Shown: positions 7,482-15,405 of the stretch, piece after piece
How the letters are laid out: each line of letters opens with the position of its first letter
How positions within the stretch are numbered: position 1 is the first letter of the stretch
Assembly: GCF_918698085.1 (NCBI RefSeq)
Contig: NZ_CAKKLP010000015.1
Location: 1 to 64,000 of the forward strand
Direction: 5' to 3'
Source: Chryseobacterium sp. Bi04
GTDB lineage: Bacteria > Bacteroidota > Bacteroidia > Flavobacteriales > Weeksellaceae
DNA: 64,000 nucleotides
The notes under the pieces: model-generated
Seen by the model: the letters and a program-made list of their open reading frames with translations, nothing else
What the model was told of the DNA's origin: nothing
Databases searched by the model: none
Program-made: the position numbers and the translations under genes

Positions 7482-8471
7482 TTATTTATTCAGAATCATT
7501 GCTGCTTCTTTTGCAAAATAAGTAAAAATCATATCTGCTCCGGCTCTTTTGAAACAGGTAAGACTTTCAATGATGGTTTTATCATTATCCAGCCAGCCAT
7601 TCTGAACCGCTGCCTTTACCATGGCATATTCTCCACTTACATTATAAACCGCTATCGGCAAGTCTATAGCTTCACGCACTTTGGAAACAATATCCAGATA
7701 AGGAAGTCCCGGTTTGATCATGATAACATCAGCTCCCTCATCAATATCTTTATAGACTTCATTCAATGCTTCACGGGAATTGTGAAAATCCATCTGGTAT
7801 GTTTTTTTGTCTTTCGGAATCTCCATATCATCTTTCGGAGCACTGTCTAAAGCACTTCTGAAAGGTCCATAGAAAGAACTTGCATATTTTGCAGCATAGC
7901 TCACAATTCCTACATCTGTAAACCCGCTTTCTTCCAGTGCTTCACGGATCACCAGTACTCTGCCATCCATCATATCGCTTGGTGCCACCAAATCTGCCCC
8001 TGCTTCAGCATGAGACACAGACATTCTCGCCAATGCATCATTGGTAGCATCATTTAAAACCTTTCCGTTTTCAATGATTCCGTCATGACCATAGATTGAA
8101 TAAGGATCCAACGCTACATCAGGCATAACCACCATTCCCGGAACGGCATCCTTAATCGCCTTGATGGTATTCTGCATCAATCCGTCTTTGTTCCATGCTT
8201 CTTTTCCGGTATTGTCTTTCAGATTTTCTGACACTTTCATGTACAAATTGACAGCTTTTACTCCTAAAGAAAATAATTCCTTACATTCTTTTACGGTTAA
8301 ATCTATACTCCGCCTGAATATCCCCGGCATCGACGGGATTGCCTCCTGCTTGTTTTCGCCCTCCATTACGAAGATCGGCATCACAAAATCATCAGTTGTA
8401 AGCACATTTTCTCTTACCAAACCTCTGATAGATTCATTAACTCTAAGTCTTCTATTTCTTGAATGTATCAT
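7482..8471 (-). CDS. hemB: Porphobilinogen synthase (delta-aminolevulinate dehydratase)
   Basis: Condenses two 5-aminolevulinates to porphobilinogen in haem synthesis. The 329-residue length is standard. The two active-site lysines lie in SYAAKYASSFYGPFR and in VIMIKPGLPYLD. The metal segment reads DVALDPYSIYGHDG, where zinc enzymes have cysteines, so this is the cysteine-free, magnesium-type variant. It stands alone, divergent from the small T9SS protein. A -7 box (TAAATTTG, minus strand) at 8500-8507 fits its start. Confidence 0.95.
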   Translation of the reverse strand: MIHSRNRRLRVNESIRGLVRENVLTTDDFVMPIFVMEGENKQEAIPSMPGIFRRSIDLTVKECKELFSLGVKAVNLYMKVSENLKDNTGKEAWNKDGLMQNTIKAIKDAVPGMVVMPDVALDPYSIYGHDGIIENGKVLNDATNDALARMSVSHAEAGADLVAPSDMMDGRVLVIREALEESGFTDVGIVSYAAKYASSFYGPFRSALDSAPKDDMEIPKDKKTYQMDFHNSREALNEVYKDIDEGADVIMIKPGLPYLDIVSKVREAIDLPIAVYNVSGEYAMVKAAVQNGWLDNDKTIIESLTCFKRAGADMIFTYFAKEAAMILNK

Positions 8472-8499
8472 TTTGGAATACTTTTTGAATAAGTTTCTA

Positions 8500-8507
8500 C
8501 AAATTTA
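8500..8507 (-). promoter_or_regulatory. -7 promoter element for hemB
   Basis: TAAATTTG on the minus strand fits TAnnTTTG, 28 nt upstream of the hemB ATG. No correctly spaced TTG was found. Confidence 0.4.
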
Positions 8508-8529
8508 CTACAAGTTCAATAAAAAACTA

Positions 8530-8560
8530 TTGTGCAAGATTGTAGAATTTGTTACATTTG
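8530..8560 (+). promoter_or_regulatory. Promoter of the small T9SS protein gene
   Basis: TTG (8530-8532), a 20-nt spacer and TACATTTG (8553-8560) match the Flavobacteriia -33/-7 promoter. The ATG follows at 8590. Confidence 0.65.
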
Positions 8561-8589
8561 TTATATATATTCGAGAAAATATAAATTTG

Positions 8590-8940
8590 ATGAAAAAACT
8601 TTTACTTTTAATTTTATTTGTAGGCACTTTTGTTGGATTTTCCAACAATTTACAAGCTCAGCTTAAGGAGCCGGGTTCCATCTCACAGAAGGCTGATGAT
8701 GGAGTGATGATTGCCTATCCAAATCCTGCAAAGGATTATCTTATCATAAAGGCAAAGGATTCTTCTTTAAGAATCAAAAGTGTGACTTTTTATTCAATTT
8801 TGGGTATGCAGGTTGCCAGCTATACTGTCAATATGAATTCCGGAGAAATCAATATTGAAAAATTGAAACCCGGAAAATATCTGATCCGTTACCTCTTAAG
8901 TGACAACACGCAAAAAGTTACTCAAATCGTAAAACAATAA
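8590..8940 (+). CDS. Small secreted protein consisting mainly of a T9SS sorting domain
   Basis: A 116-residue protein. The signal peptide (MKKLLLLILFVGTFVGFSNN, cut near AQA) is followed after about 15 residues by a type A T9SS C-terminal domain: AYPNPAKDYLIIKAKD, the LKPGKYLIRY strand and a basic end (IVKQ). There is almost no passenger. The frame extends upstream to 8161 across hemB, but the promoter at 8530-8560 and the signal peptide fix the start at 8590. Its function is unknown. A terminator follows. Confidence 0.85.
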   Translation: MKKLLLLILFVGTFVGFSNNLQAQLKEPGSISQKADDGVMIAYPNPAKDYLIIKAKDSSLRIKSVTFYSILGMQVASYTVNMNSGEINIEKLKPGKYLIRYLLSDNTQKVTQIVKQ

Positions 8941-8945
8941 ATTAG

Positions 8946-8972
8946 AATCCTGATAATCATCAGGATTTTTTC
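8946..8972 (+). terminator. Terminator of the small T9SS protein gene
   Basis: A 9-bp stem (AATCCTGAT at 8946-8954, ATCAGGATT at 8959-8967) with a 4-nt loop is followed by TTTTTTC. Confidence 0.75.
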
Positions 8973-9045
8973 TTTTACACCAATTCTGTTTAATATTTCC
9001 GTAACTTTCAGCACTTTTTTATACTAATTGTAAAAGAACAATTTA

Positions 9046-9957
9046 ATGTTAAAAGCTGAACATATTAAAAAGACCTATAATGCAGGAAAAAAGGTCGCAC
9101 TGGATGATTTTAGCATCCATGTTCCACAAGGCAGCATTTATGGGCTTCTAGGCCCCAACGGAGCCGGAAAAACTTCCTTTATCCGTATTATCAACCAAAT
9201 TACCCAGGCAGATTCAGGAGACATCTTCATCAATGGAGAAAAACTGAATCCGAATCATATCAGAGATATTGGTTATATGCCTGAAGAAAGGGGATTATAT
9301 AAGAATATGAGTGTGGGTGATCAGATTCTTTATTTTGCAGAACTGAAAGGGATGAGCAAAAATGACGCCTTACAGGAAGCTAAAAAATGGTTTGAAAAAC
9401 TCAATATTGACCAATGGTGGAAAAAAAAGCTTTCTGAACTCTCCAAAGGGATGGCCCAGAAGATCCAGTTTGTAGTTACTGTTTTACACAGACCTCACCT
9501 TTTGATTCTTGATGAGCCCTTCTCCGGTTTTGATCCTGTAAATGCGAACTTAATTAAAGACCAGATCATTGATCTCAAAAATAATGGAACCACCATTGTT
9601 CTTTCTACCCATAGAATGGAAAGTGTGGAAGAAATGTGCGATTATGTAGCACTGATCAACAATTCCAAGAAGATTATTGACGGAAAGGTTTTTGACGTGA
9701 GAGAAAAGTTTAAGAAAAATATTTTTGGCGTTACGCTTTCCGAAGTTGGCAGTGACCAATTTGAAACCTTCAAAAACAAGTATGAAATTTTTAATCTTTC
9801 TCATGAGAATAATCTCATTTCATTCGACCTGAAGAACGAGGCCGGGCAGAATAATATTCTCCTTGACCTTGTAAACGTTGGCCAGGTAAGATCATTCGAC
9901 GAAAGAATTCCTAGTATGAATGAGGTGTTTATTAATGCAGTAAGTAACCATTCTTAA
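9046..9957 (+). CDS. ABC transporter ATPase, NatA type
   Basis: A 303-residue cytoplasmic ATPase. Walker A is GPNGAGKT (near residue 37), the signature is the variant LSKGMAQK, Walker B is LLILDEPFSGFDP, and the H-loop is STHRM. A C-terminal domain of about 80 residues follows (DUF4162-like, ending FDERIPSMNEVFINAVS). It lies 4 nt upstream of the permease gene, so the two form an exporter, of the kind often called NatAB. Substrate is not evident and sodium export is only the namesake. Confidence 0.85.
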   Translation: MLKAEHIKKTYNAGKKVALDDFSIHVPQGSIYGLLGPNGAGKTSFIRIINQITQADSGDIFINGEKLNPNHIRDIGYMPEERGLYKNMSVGDQILYFAELKGMSKNDALQEAKKWFEKLNIDQWWKKKLSELSKGMAQKIQFVVTVLHRPHLLILDEPFSGFDPVNANLIKDQIIDLKNNGTTIVLSTHRMESVEEMCDYVALINNSKKIIDGKVFDVREKFKKNIFGVTLSEVGSDQFETFKNKYEIFNLSHENNLISFDLKNEAGQNNILLDLVNVGQVRSFDERIPSMNEVFINAVSNHS

Positions 9958-9961
9958 TTTT

Positions 9962-11272
9962 ATGAATAATATTTTTTTAATTACAAAGAGAGAGTTTCTT
10001 ACTCAGGTTAAGAAAAAGTCTTTTATCATATTGACCTTATTGGCTCCTATCCTTATTATTGCTTTTGGAGCAGTGATCGGGCTTATGTTTAAAGCTAATG
10101 AATCTCACAGTATCATAGAGGTGGTGGATAAAAGCGGATTGTTTAAAGATCAGCTAAAGTCTAATGATAAACTGGATTACCAATTTATTTCTGCAGCAGA
10201 CGAAAAGGCAAAAGTTAATAATTTAAAGGACAGCGAGTCCCTGGATGGTATTTTAATTTTACCGGAGCTTAAAAATCAAAATTATGATGAGCTGGAAAGC
10301 AGCAGCCGGTTAATAGTAAACAGCAAAATAGGTCTTGATACAAAACAGAAGATTGTTTCTGATATTTCCAACGTTATTAAAAAGGAAAAGATCAAGCAAT
10401 TAGGGATTCAGGAAGTTCAGTTAGATGATCTTGATAAAAGTTTCACCCTGAAAACCATCAATGTATCTAACGACAATAAAGAAGATTCTGATCTTGCTTT
10501 CGGGGTGAAAACAGGACTTAGCATGATTTTGATGTACGTCACTTTTATGTTTATCATCATTTATGGAGTAAGAGTAATGCGAAGCGTTCTGGAGGAAAAA
10601 AACAACCGTGTCGTAGAAATTATCATTTCTTCTGTAAAACCTTTTGAGCTGATGATGGGGAAAATTTTAGGGGTGACCTTAGTTGCCTTAACTCAGTTTA
10701 TCATCTGGATCACCATGTCTGTGATTGGTGCTGTGGTTTTAAATACCGGTTTTTCATCACTCCAGAAAAATATTCCTGGCGGAAATGAACAGGTAATGAA
10801 TAAACTGGACATTGCCCAGCTGGCTACTCAGATTTCTCATAGCTTACTGGAAATGAACTTCCCATTGATTATTTTTGTATTCATTGTTTTCTTCCTTTTA
10901 GGCTATATTTTCTATAGTTCAATTTATGCTGCAATAGGCTCTGCCGTTGATAATGAAACCGAAACCCAGCAGTTTACTTTATTTGCTGTTTTACCGTTGA
11001 TGCTAGGGATGTATGGAAGCTTTTCATTAATGAATAACCCTGATGGTCCACTGGGCTTCTGGTTATCTATTATTCCGTTTACTTCACCTGTGGCAATGAT
11101 TGCAAGAATACCATTTGGAGTTCCTGCATGGCAGATTGCATTATCTATTGTATTATTGTTGGGAACAACCATTTTCATGATATTCCTGGCAGGAAAAATT
11201 TACCGTGTAGGTATTTTAATGTATGGCAATAAAGCTACTTTAAAAGAGCTCTGGAAATGGATCAGAGGATAG
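9962..11272 (+). CDS. ABC-2 type permease, NatB type
   Basis: A 436-residue inner-membrane permease. One N-terminal span (FIILTLLAPILIIAFGAVIG) is followed by an extracytoplasmic domain of about 140 residues, then five or so hydrophobic spans in the C-terminal half. The segment VMRSVLEEKNNRVVEIIISS is the conserved cytoplasmic loop of this family. It pairs with the ATPase 4 nt upstream. A bidirectional terminator follows. Confidence 0.85.
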   Translation: MNNIFLITKREFLTQVKKKSFIILTLLAPILIIAFGAVIGLMFKANESHSIIEVVDKSGLFKDQLKSNDKLDYQFISAADEKAKVNNLKDSESLDGILILPELKNQNYDELESSSRLIVNSKIGLDTKQKIVSDISNVIKKEKIKQLGIQEVQLDDLDKSFTLKTINVSNDNKEDSDLAFGVKTGLSMILMYVTFMFIIIYGVRVMRSVLEEKNNRVVEIIISSVKPFELMMGKILGVTLVALTQFIIWITMSVIGAVVLNTGFSSLQKNIPGGNEQVMNKLDIAQLATQISHSLLEMNFPLIIFVFIVFFLLGYIFYSSIYAAIGSAVDNETETQQFTLFAVLPLMLGMYGSFSLMNNPDGPLGFWLSIIPFTSPVAMIARIPFGVPAWQIALSIVLLLGTTIFMIFLAGKIYRVGILMYGNKATLKELWKWIRG

Positions 11273-11294
11273 AGACTATCTTTATTTATAAAAC

Positions 11295-11322
11295 AAAATC
11301 CCGGAAATTCCGGGATTTTTTT
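11295..11322. terminator. Bidirectional terminator
   Basis: The stem AAAATCCCGG / CCGGGATTTT (11295-11304 and 11310-11319) has T-runs on both strands and lies between the convergent permease and barrel-protein genes. Confidence 0.8.
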
Positions 11323-11341
11323 ATGTTATGATGAATAACTT

Positions 11342-12010
11342 TTATTTGAATATGTAGCTTAAGGTAAGCGCTAAAACCTGTTCAGATTTTTTCTTGTCGG
11401 TACCTCCTTTTTCTTTCGCAAGGCCAGGATAAGTATCTGAAAAACCTAAATCATATTTAACGGCTACTTCCAATTGTCTCTTGAAGCTATAACCTACTCC
11501 TAGTCCTAACCCCCAGTTGAAGCTTTTTGCTTTTCCGTTGACTGTTGGTCTTGCCGGATCAATAACATCCGGATCATAATAAGGTCTGTCTGCAGGAACA
11601 TCTTTAACATTCTGGTTAAGCAAAAAGTTAAATCTTGGTCCTATCATTCCAAAGAATTCTGATTCAGATTCTGAAAAATACCCTTTAAAATAAAGAGGTA
11701 CACTTAGATAGTTGTTGCCATATACAGCATCATAGCCATCTTTTCCTTTTGCATCCTTATCTTTACCTGTTTCTCCTGCACCATAGTACAGAACTTCCGG
11801 CTGTATATAGAATTGGTTTGCCTTTCCAACCGGGATCAAAGCCAAAGCTCCACCTTGAAAAGTGTATCTAGGGCCAGAAGGATTATGGGCATTGGCTACT
11901 CTGGAATAATTTAATCCTGCAGTAACTCCAAATCTGGTATTTTTCCATTGAACTTGAGCAAAAGACAAAGCGGAGAGGGTAAGCGCTGAGGCTAATAAAA
12001 GTTTTTTCAT
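11342..12010 (-). CDS. Outer-membrane beta-barrel protein
   Basis: A 222-residue protein with a clear signal peptide (MKKLLLASALTLSALSFAQ). The rest has alternating aromatic and glycine strands (FGVTAGLNYSRV, FYIQPEVLYYG, SFNWGLGLGVGYSF) and ends in an aromatic residue followed by K (LSYIFK), as in small outer-membrane barrels of the PorT/OmpA-like type. Its function is unknown. It starts 15 nt after sucD and is probably cotranscribed with it, an odd pairing for a metabolic gene. Confidence 0.8.
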   Translation of the reverse strand: MKKLLLASALTLSALSFAQVQWKNTRFGVTAGLNYSRVANAHNPSGPRYTFQGGALALIPVGKANQFYIQPEVLYYGAGETGKDKDAKGKDGYDAVYGNNYLSVPLYFKGYFSESESEFFGMIGPRFNFLLNQNVKDVPADRPYYDPDVIDPARPTVNGKAKSFNWGLGLGVGYSFKRQLEVAVKYDLGFSDTYPGLAKEKGGTDKKKSEQVLALTLSYIFK

Positions 12011-12025
12011 ATGTTTTGTTTAAGA

Positions 12026-12898
12026 TTATCCTAGGATTTTTGCAACAGTTGCACCGATGTCAGCAGGAGAGTCAACAACGTTGATACCATTTTCTCTCAT
12101 GATTTCCATTTTTGCCTGAGCTGTATCTTCAGCACCACCTACAATAGCACCAGCATGTCCCATTGTTCTACCTTTTGGAGCAGTCTGTCCAGCAATAAAT
12201 CCTACAACCGGCTTAGTAGATCCGCTTGCTTTGTACCATCTGGCAGCTTCAGCTTCTAATCCACCACCGATTTCACCGATCATTACAACAGCCTCAGTTT
12301 CAGGATCATTAATGAATAATTCTAATGCTTCTCTTGTAGTTGTTCCAATGATTGGGTCACCACCAATACCGATAGCTGTAGAGATTCCGTATCCTGCTCT
12401 TACCACCTGGTCAGCAGCTTCATACGTAAGGGTACCTGATTTTGAAACAATACCTACCTTACCTTTTTTGAAAACGAAACCTGGCATAATACCAATTTTA
12501 GCTTCTTCAGAAGTAATGATTCCAGGGCAGTTTGGTCCGATTAATCTGCAGTCTCTGTCAGCAATATAAGATTTCACTTTTACCATGTCAGCTACAGGAA
12601 TACCTTCAGTAATACATACAATTACTTTAATACCTGCTTCAGCAGCTTCCATAATAGCATCTGCTGCAAATGCTGGCGGTACGAAAATAATACTTACGTT
12701 TGCTCCTGCTTTTTCAACAGCGTCAGCTACTGTATTGAATACCGGCTTTCCTAAGTGCTCGCTACCTCCTTTTCCTGGAGTAACCCCACCTACTACGTTG
12801 GTTCCGTATTCAATCATCTGGCTAGCATGGAAAGTACCTTCGTTCCCTGTAAATCCTTGTACAATTACTTTAGAATCTTTGTTTACTAAAATTGACAT
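12026..12898 (-). CDS. sucD: Succinate-CoA ligase, alpha subunit
   Basis: The TCA-cycle subunit that binds CoA and carries the phosphohistidine. The 290-residue length is standard. The CoA-binding N terminus has VQGFTGNEGTFHASQMIEYG, the phospho-His loop is TMGHAGAIVGG near residue 246, and GPNCPGI is present. The beta subunit (sucC) is not in the window. Long antisense frames across it are a codon-bias effect. It is followed 15 nt later by a barrel-protein gene. Confidence 0.95.
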   Translation of the reverse strand: MSILVNKDSKVIVQGFTGNEGTFHASQMIEYGTNVVGGVTPGKGGSEHLGKPVFNTVADAVEKAGANVSIIFVPPAFAADAIMEAAEAGIKVIVCITEGIPVADMVKVKSYIADRDCRLIGPNCPGIITSEEAKIGIMPGFVFKKGKVGIVSKSGTLTYEAADQVVRAGYGISTAIGIGGDPIIGTTTREALELFINDPETEAVVMIGEIGGGLEAEAARWYKASGSTKPVVGFIAGQTAPKGRTMGHAGAIVGGAEDTAQAKMEIMRENGINVVDSPADIGATVAKILG

Positions 12899-12940
12899 TT
12901 TATTGTTGTTTTAATTTATTAATTATTTTATTAATGATCA

Positions 12941-12948
12941 CAAATTTA
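12941..12948 (-). promoter_or_regulatory. -7 promoter element for sucD
   Basis: TAAATTTG on the minus strand fits TAnnTTTG, 42 nt upstream of the sucD ATG. No well-spaced TTG was seen. Confidence 0.4.
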
Positions 12949-12988
12949 CTTAAATTTCTTTGATTTTAGATAAAACCTTTAGAATAGT

Positions 12989-13891
12989 TTATTTGAGATT
13001 TCTCAGCTTTACTTCTTTTTTCAGATATGTTTTGAAGTCTTCGGCAAACATCCCGATATAAGTACCTTTTTCCAGGTCTCTGTTTACTCCGGTTTTTCCT
13101 AAAATTACAGTTCCAGCTGCTATTTTATTGCCTGAGGCGATGCCCACCTGTCCCCATAATGTTACTTCATCTCCAATAACACAACATCCGGCAATCCCCA
13201 CCTGGGAAGCGATCAGACACTTTTTTCCGATAACAGTATCATGTCCTATCTGGATCTGATTATCCAACACTGAGCCTTCTCCAATTATGGTAGAATCTGT
13301 AACACCTCTGTCAATGGTACAGCCGTTTCCTATCTCCACATTATTTTCTATGACCACATTTCCCACTGAAATTAAGCGGTCAAAGTTTCCGTTTAGCTTT
13401 CTGTAATAAAATGCATCACCACCCAATACTGTATTGGATTGAATGACTACATTATCTCCTATTTCTGTTCTGTCACCAATGACAACATTAGGGAAAATAA
13501 GGGTATTTTTTCCTATTCTCACATTATTTCCAATGACTGCTGAAGGGTGAATTCTTGTGTCCTCACCAATTTCTGCATCGTGAAGTTCTTCTGTGAAATT
13601 GTATATTCTTGTAAAATGAGTATTAATTGCATTAAAATCTCTGAAAGGATCATCAGAAACTAAAAGAGCTTTTCCTATAGGACATTCCACTTCTTTATCG
13701 ATCAAAATGATGGTAGCCGCAGACTGTAATGCTTTGTCATAATATTTAGGATGGTTCACAAAAACGATCTCACCCGGTTTCACCATATGGATCTCATTGG
13801 AACCCAATACTTCAAAATCTTCAGGACCAACAAATTTTGCTCCTATCAGATCTGCAATTGTTTTAAGCTTTTGTGGAGAATGGAATCTCAT
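12989..13891 (-). CDS. LpxD-like acyltransferase (second copy)
   Basis: A 300-residue protein with the LpxD layout: an N-terminal uridine-binding-like domain (IADLIGAKFVGPEDFEVLG, residues 10-100) and a left-handed beta-helix of hexapeptide repeats (residues about 105-270, for example GNNVRIGKNTLIFPNVVIG). The acceptor loop has GGDAFYYRKLNG where the other copy has GGDGFGFQPTAEG. It may be a second lipid A N-acyltransferase or act on another substrate. It lies between efp and sucD in the same lipid A gene block as the first lpxD. Confidence 0.82.
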   Translation of the reverse strand: MRFHSPQKLKTIADLIGAKFVGPEDFEVLGSNEIHMVKPGEIVFVNHPKYYDKALQSAATIILIDKEVECPIGKALLVSDDPFRDFNAINTHFTRIYNFTEELHDAEIGEDTRIHPSAVIGNNVRIGKNTLIFPNVVIGDRTEIGDNVVIQSNTVLGGDAFYYRKLNGNFDRLISVGNVVIENNVEIGNGCTIDRGVTDSTIIGEGSVLDNQIQIGHDTVIGKKCLIASQVGIAGCCVIGDEVTLWGQVGIASGNKIAAGTVILGKTGVNRDLEKGTYIGMFAEDFKTYLKKEVKLRNLK

Positions 13892-13910
13892 AACAATAGA
13901 TTTTCTTATA

Positions 13911-13945
13911 AAACAAAATTCGGAATGCTAATGCAAACCGAATTT
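13911..13945 (-). terminator. Probable terminator of efp
   Basis: The stem AAATTCGG / CCGAATTT (13916-13923 and 13938-13945) lies between efp and the second lpxD-like gene. On the minus strand it is followed by TGTTTTA. The inner loop contains a smaller inverted repeat. Confidence 0.5.
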
Positions 13946-13961
13946 ATGTAAATTGTATTTA

Positions 13962-14525
13962 TTATTTTACTCTTTCTAAGTAGCTACCGTCTTCAGTACT
14001 TACTTTAATTCTATCTCCCGGCTCAATAAATAAAGGAACCATTACTCTTGCTCCTGTTTCAACGATTGCGTTTTTAAGGGCATTTGTTGCAGTGTTTCCT
14101 TTCACCCCCGGATCAGCTTCAATAACGTCCAGATAAACGGATTGTGGAAGCTCAGCAGAAAGTGGAGTTTCATCAGCCTCTTTCAGAATGATCGTTACTT
14201 CTTCACCAGCTTTCATAAACTGAGCGTTCTCGATCATTTCTTTATTGATATATAATTGAGAGAAGTCATCATTATTCATGAAGTGGAACCCGTTCTCATC
14301 ATCATACAGATACTGGAACTTTCTTGTGATTACTTTTACTTCATCTATTTTGTGTCCTGCAGAAAAAGTATTATCAAGTACTTTTCCATTGGTTACTGAC
14401 TTCAGTTTTGTTCTCACGAAAGCAGGACCTTTTCCTGGCTTTACGTGCAAAAATTCAATTACTTTGAAAATATCATTGCTAAATTCGATGCAAAGTCCTT
14501 TTCTGATATCGTTACTTGTTGCCAT
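13962..14525 (-). CDS. efp: Translation elongation factor P
   Basis: Relieves ribosome stalling at polyproline. The 187-residue length is standard. Three OB-like domains are present, and the loop HVKPGKGPAF carries the conserved Lys32 that enters the peptidyl-transferase centre. The C-terminal GDRIKVSTEDGSYLERVK is typical. It sits inside the lipid A gene block, 85 nt after lpxA. An inverted repeat follows, so the downstream lpxD-like gene may have its own promoter. Confidence 0.95.
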   Translation of the reverse strand: MATSNDIRKGLCIEFSNDIFKVIEFLHVKPGKGPAFVRTKLKSVTNGKVLDNTFSAGHKIDEVKVITRKFQYLYDDENGFHFMNNDDFSQLYINKEMIENAQFMKAGEEVTIILKEADETPLSAELPQSVYLDVIEADPGVKGNTATNALKNAIVETGARVMVPLFIEPGDRIKVSTEDGSYLERVK

Positions 14526-14610
14526 TAATTATATTATTCTTTTTTATTTAGTTTTTATTGGGCTGTGCGGCAAATAGGCAAATTGCAAATTTACTTTTAG
14601 CTCTGTTTGG

Positions 14611-15405
14611 TTAATTGCTGTCTTTGCTGGTTCCGTATCCTTTTACAATACCTCTTGGTGAGTTTTGGATAAACTGTAGGATTTCGTCTCTTTCAGCAGT
14701 AGGAAGCATTTCTTTTTCAATATATGCCAGTGCCTGGGAAACATTCATCTTCATCTGGAAAATAGCTCTGTAAATTTTTTGAATTTCGAAGATCTTCTCA
14801 TTAGAAAACCCTCTTCTTCTTAAACCAACAGAATTAATCCCTGCATAAGAAATTGGGTCTCTGGCAACTTTTACATACGGAGGAATATCTTTTCTGATCA
14901 GTGATCCCCCGGAAATCATAGTATGTTTTCCGATTTTACCAAACTGTTGAACTGCTGAAAGACCTCCCATTACAGTAAAATCTCCAATTTCAACATGTCC
15001 TGCAATACCGCATCCATTGGCAATAATCACATTATCTCCTATAATACAGTCATGAGCAACGTGGGAAGTAGCCATGATAAGACAATTGCTGCCTACCTTT
15101 GTAAATCCAAGAGCTTTAGTTCCTCTGTTTATAGTCACACATTCTCTTAAAGTTGTATTATCTCCAATAATTGTTTGTGTATCTTCCCCATCGAACTTCA
15201 AGTCCTGAGGGATTGCAGAAATTACAGTTCCCGGAAAGATTTTACAATCTTTTCCTATTCTTGCGCCTTCCATGATGGTAACGTTAGGACCAATCCAGGT
15301 TCCTTCTCCAATTTCTACGTCCCCTGCAATTGTAGTAAAAGGTTCTACAATTACATTTTTGCTGATTTTCGCACGTTTATCTACGGCTGCTAATTGATGG
15401 ATCAT
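14611..15405 (-). CDS. lpxA: UDP-N-acetylglucosamine O-acyltransferase
   Basis: The first step of lipid A synthesis. The 264-residue length is standard. The left-handed beta-helix hexapeptide repeats run to about residue 185 (VEIGEGTWIGPNVTIMEGAR), the catalytic His is in MATSHVAHDCIIG, and the C-terminal helical domain has NSVGLRRRGFS. Its ATG directly abuts the lpxC/fabZ stop, so translation is likely coupled. Confidence 0.95.
   Translation of the reverse strand: MIHQLAAVDKRAKISKNVIVEPFTTIAGDVEIGEGTWIGPNVTIMEGARIGKDCKIFPGTVISAIPQDLKFDGEDTQTIIGDNTTLRECVTINRGTKALGFTKVGSNCLIMATSHVAHDCIIGDNVIIANGCGIAGHVEIGDFTVMGGLSAVQQFGKIGKHTMISGGSLIRKDIPPYVKVARDPISYAGINSVGLRRRGFSNEKIFEIQKIYRAIFQMKMNVSQALAYIEKEMLPTAERDEILQFIQNSPRGIVKGYGTSKDSN

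Noticed and set aside
8161..8589. N-terminal 143 residues of the long plus frame ending at 8940
   Set aside because: This part is antisense to hemB. A promoter and a signal peptide fix the true start at 8590.
12231..12914. Long plus-strand frames across sucD (12231-12569 and 12585-12914)
   Set aside because: They are antisense to a clear sucD gene, with low-complexity Pro/Ser/Ala/Thr products. They follow from the codon bias of sucD.
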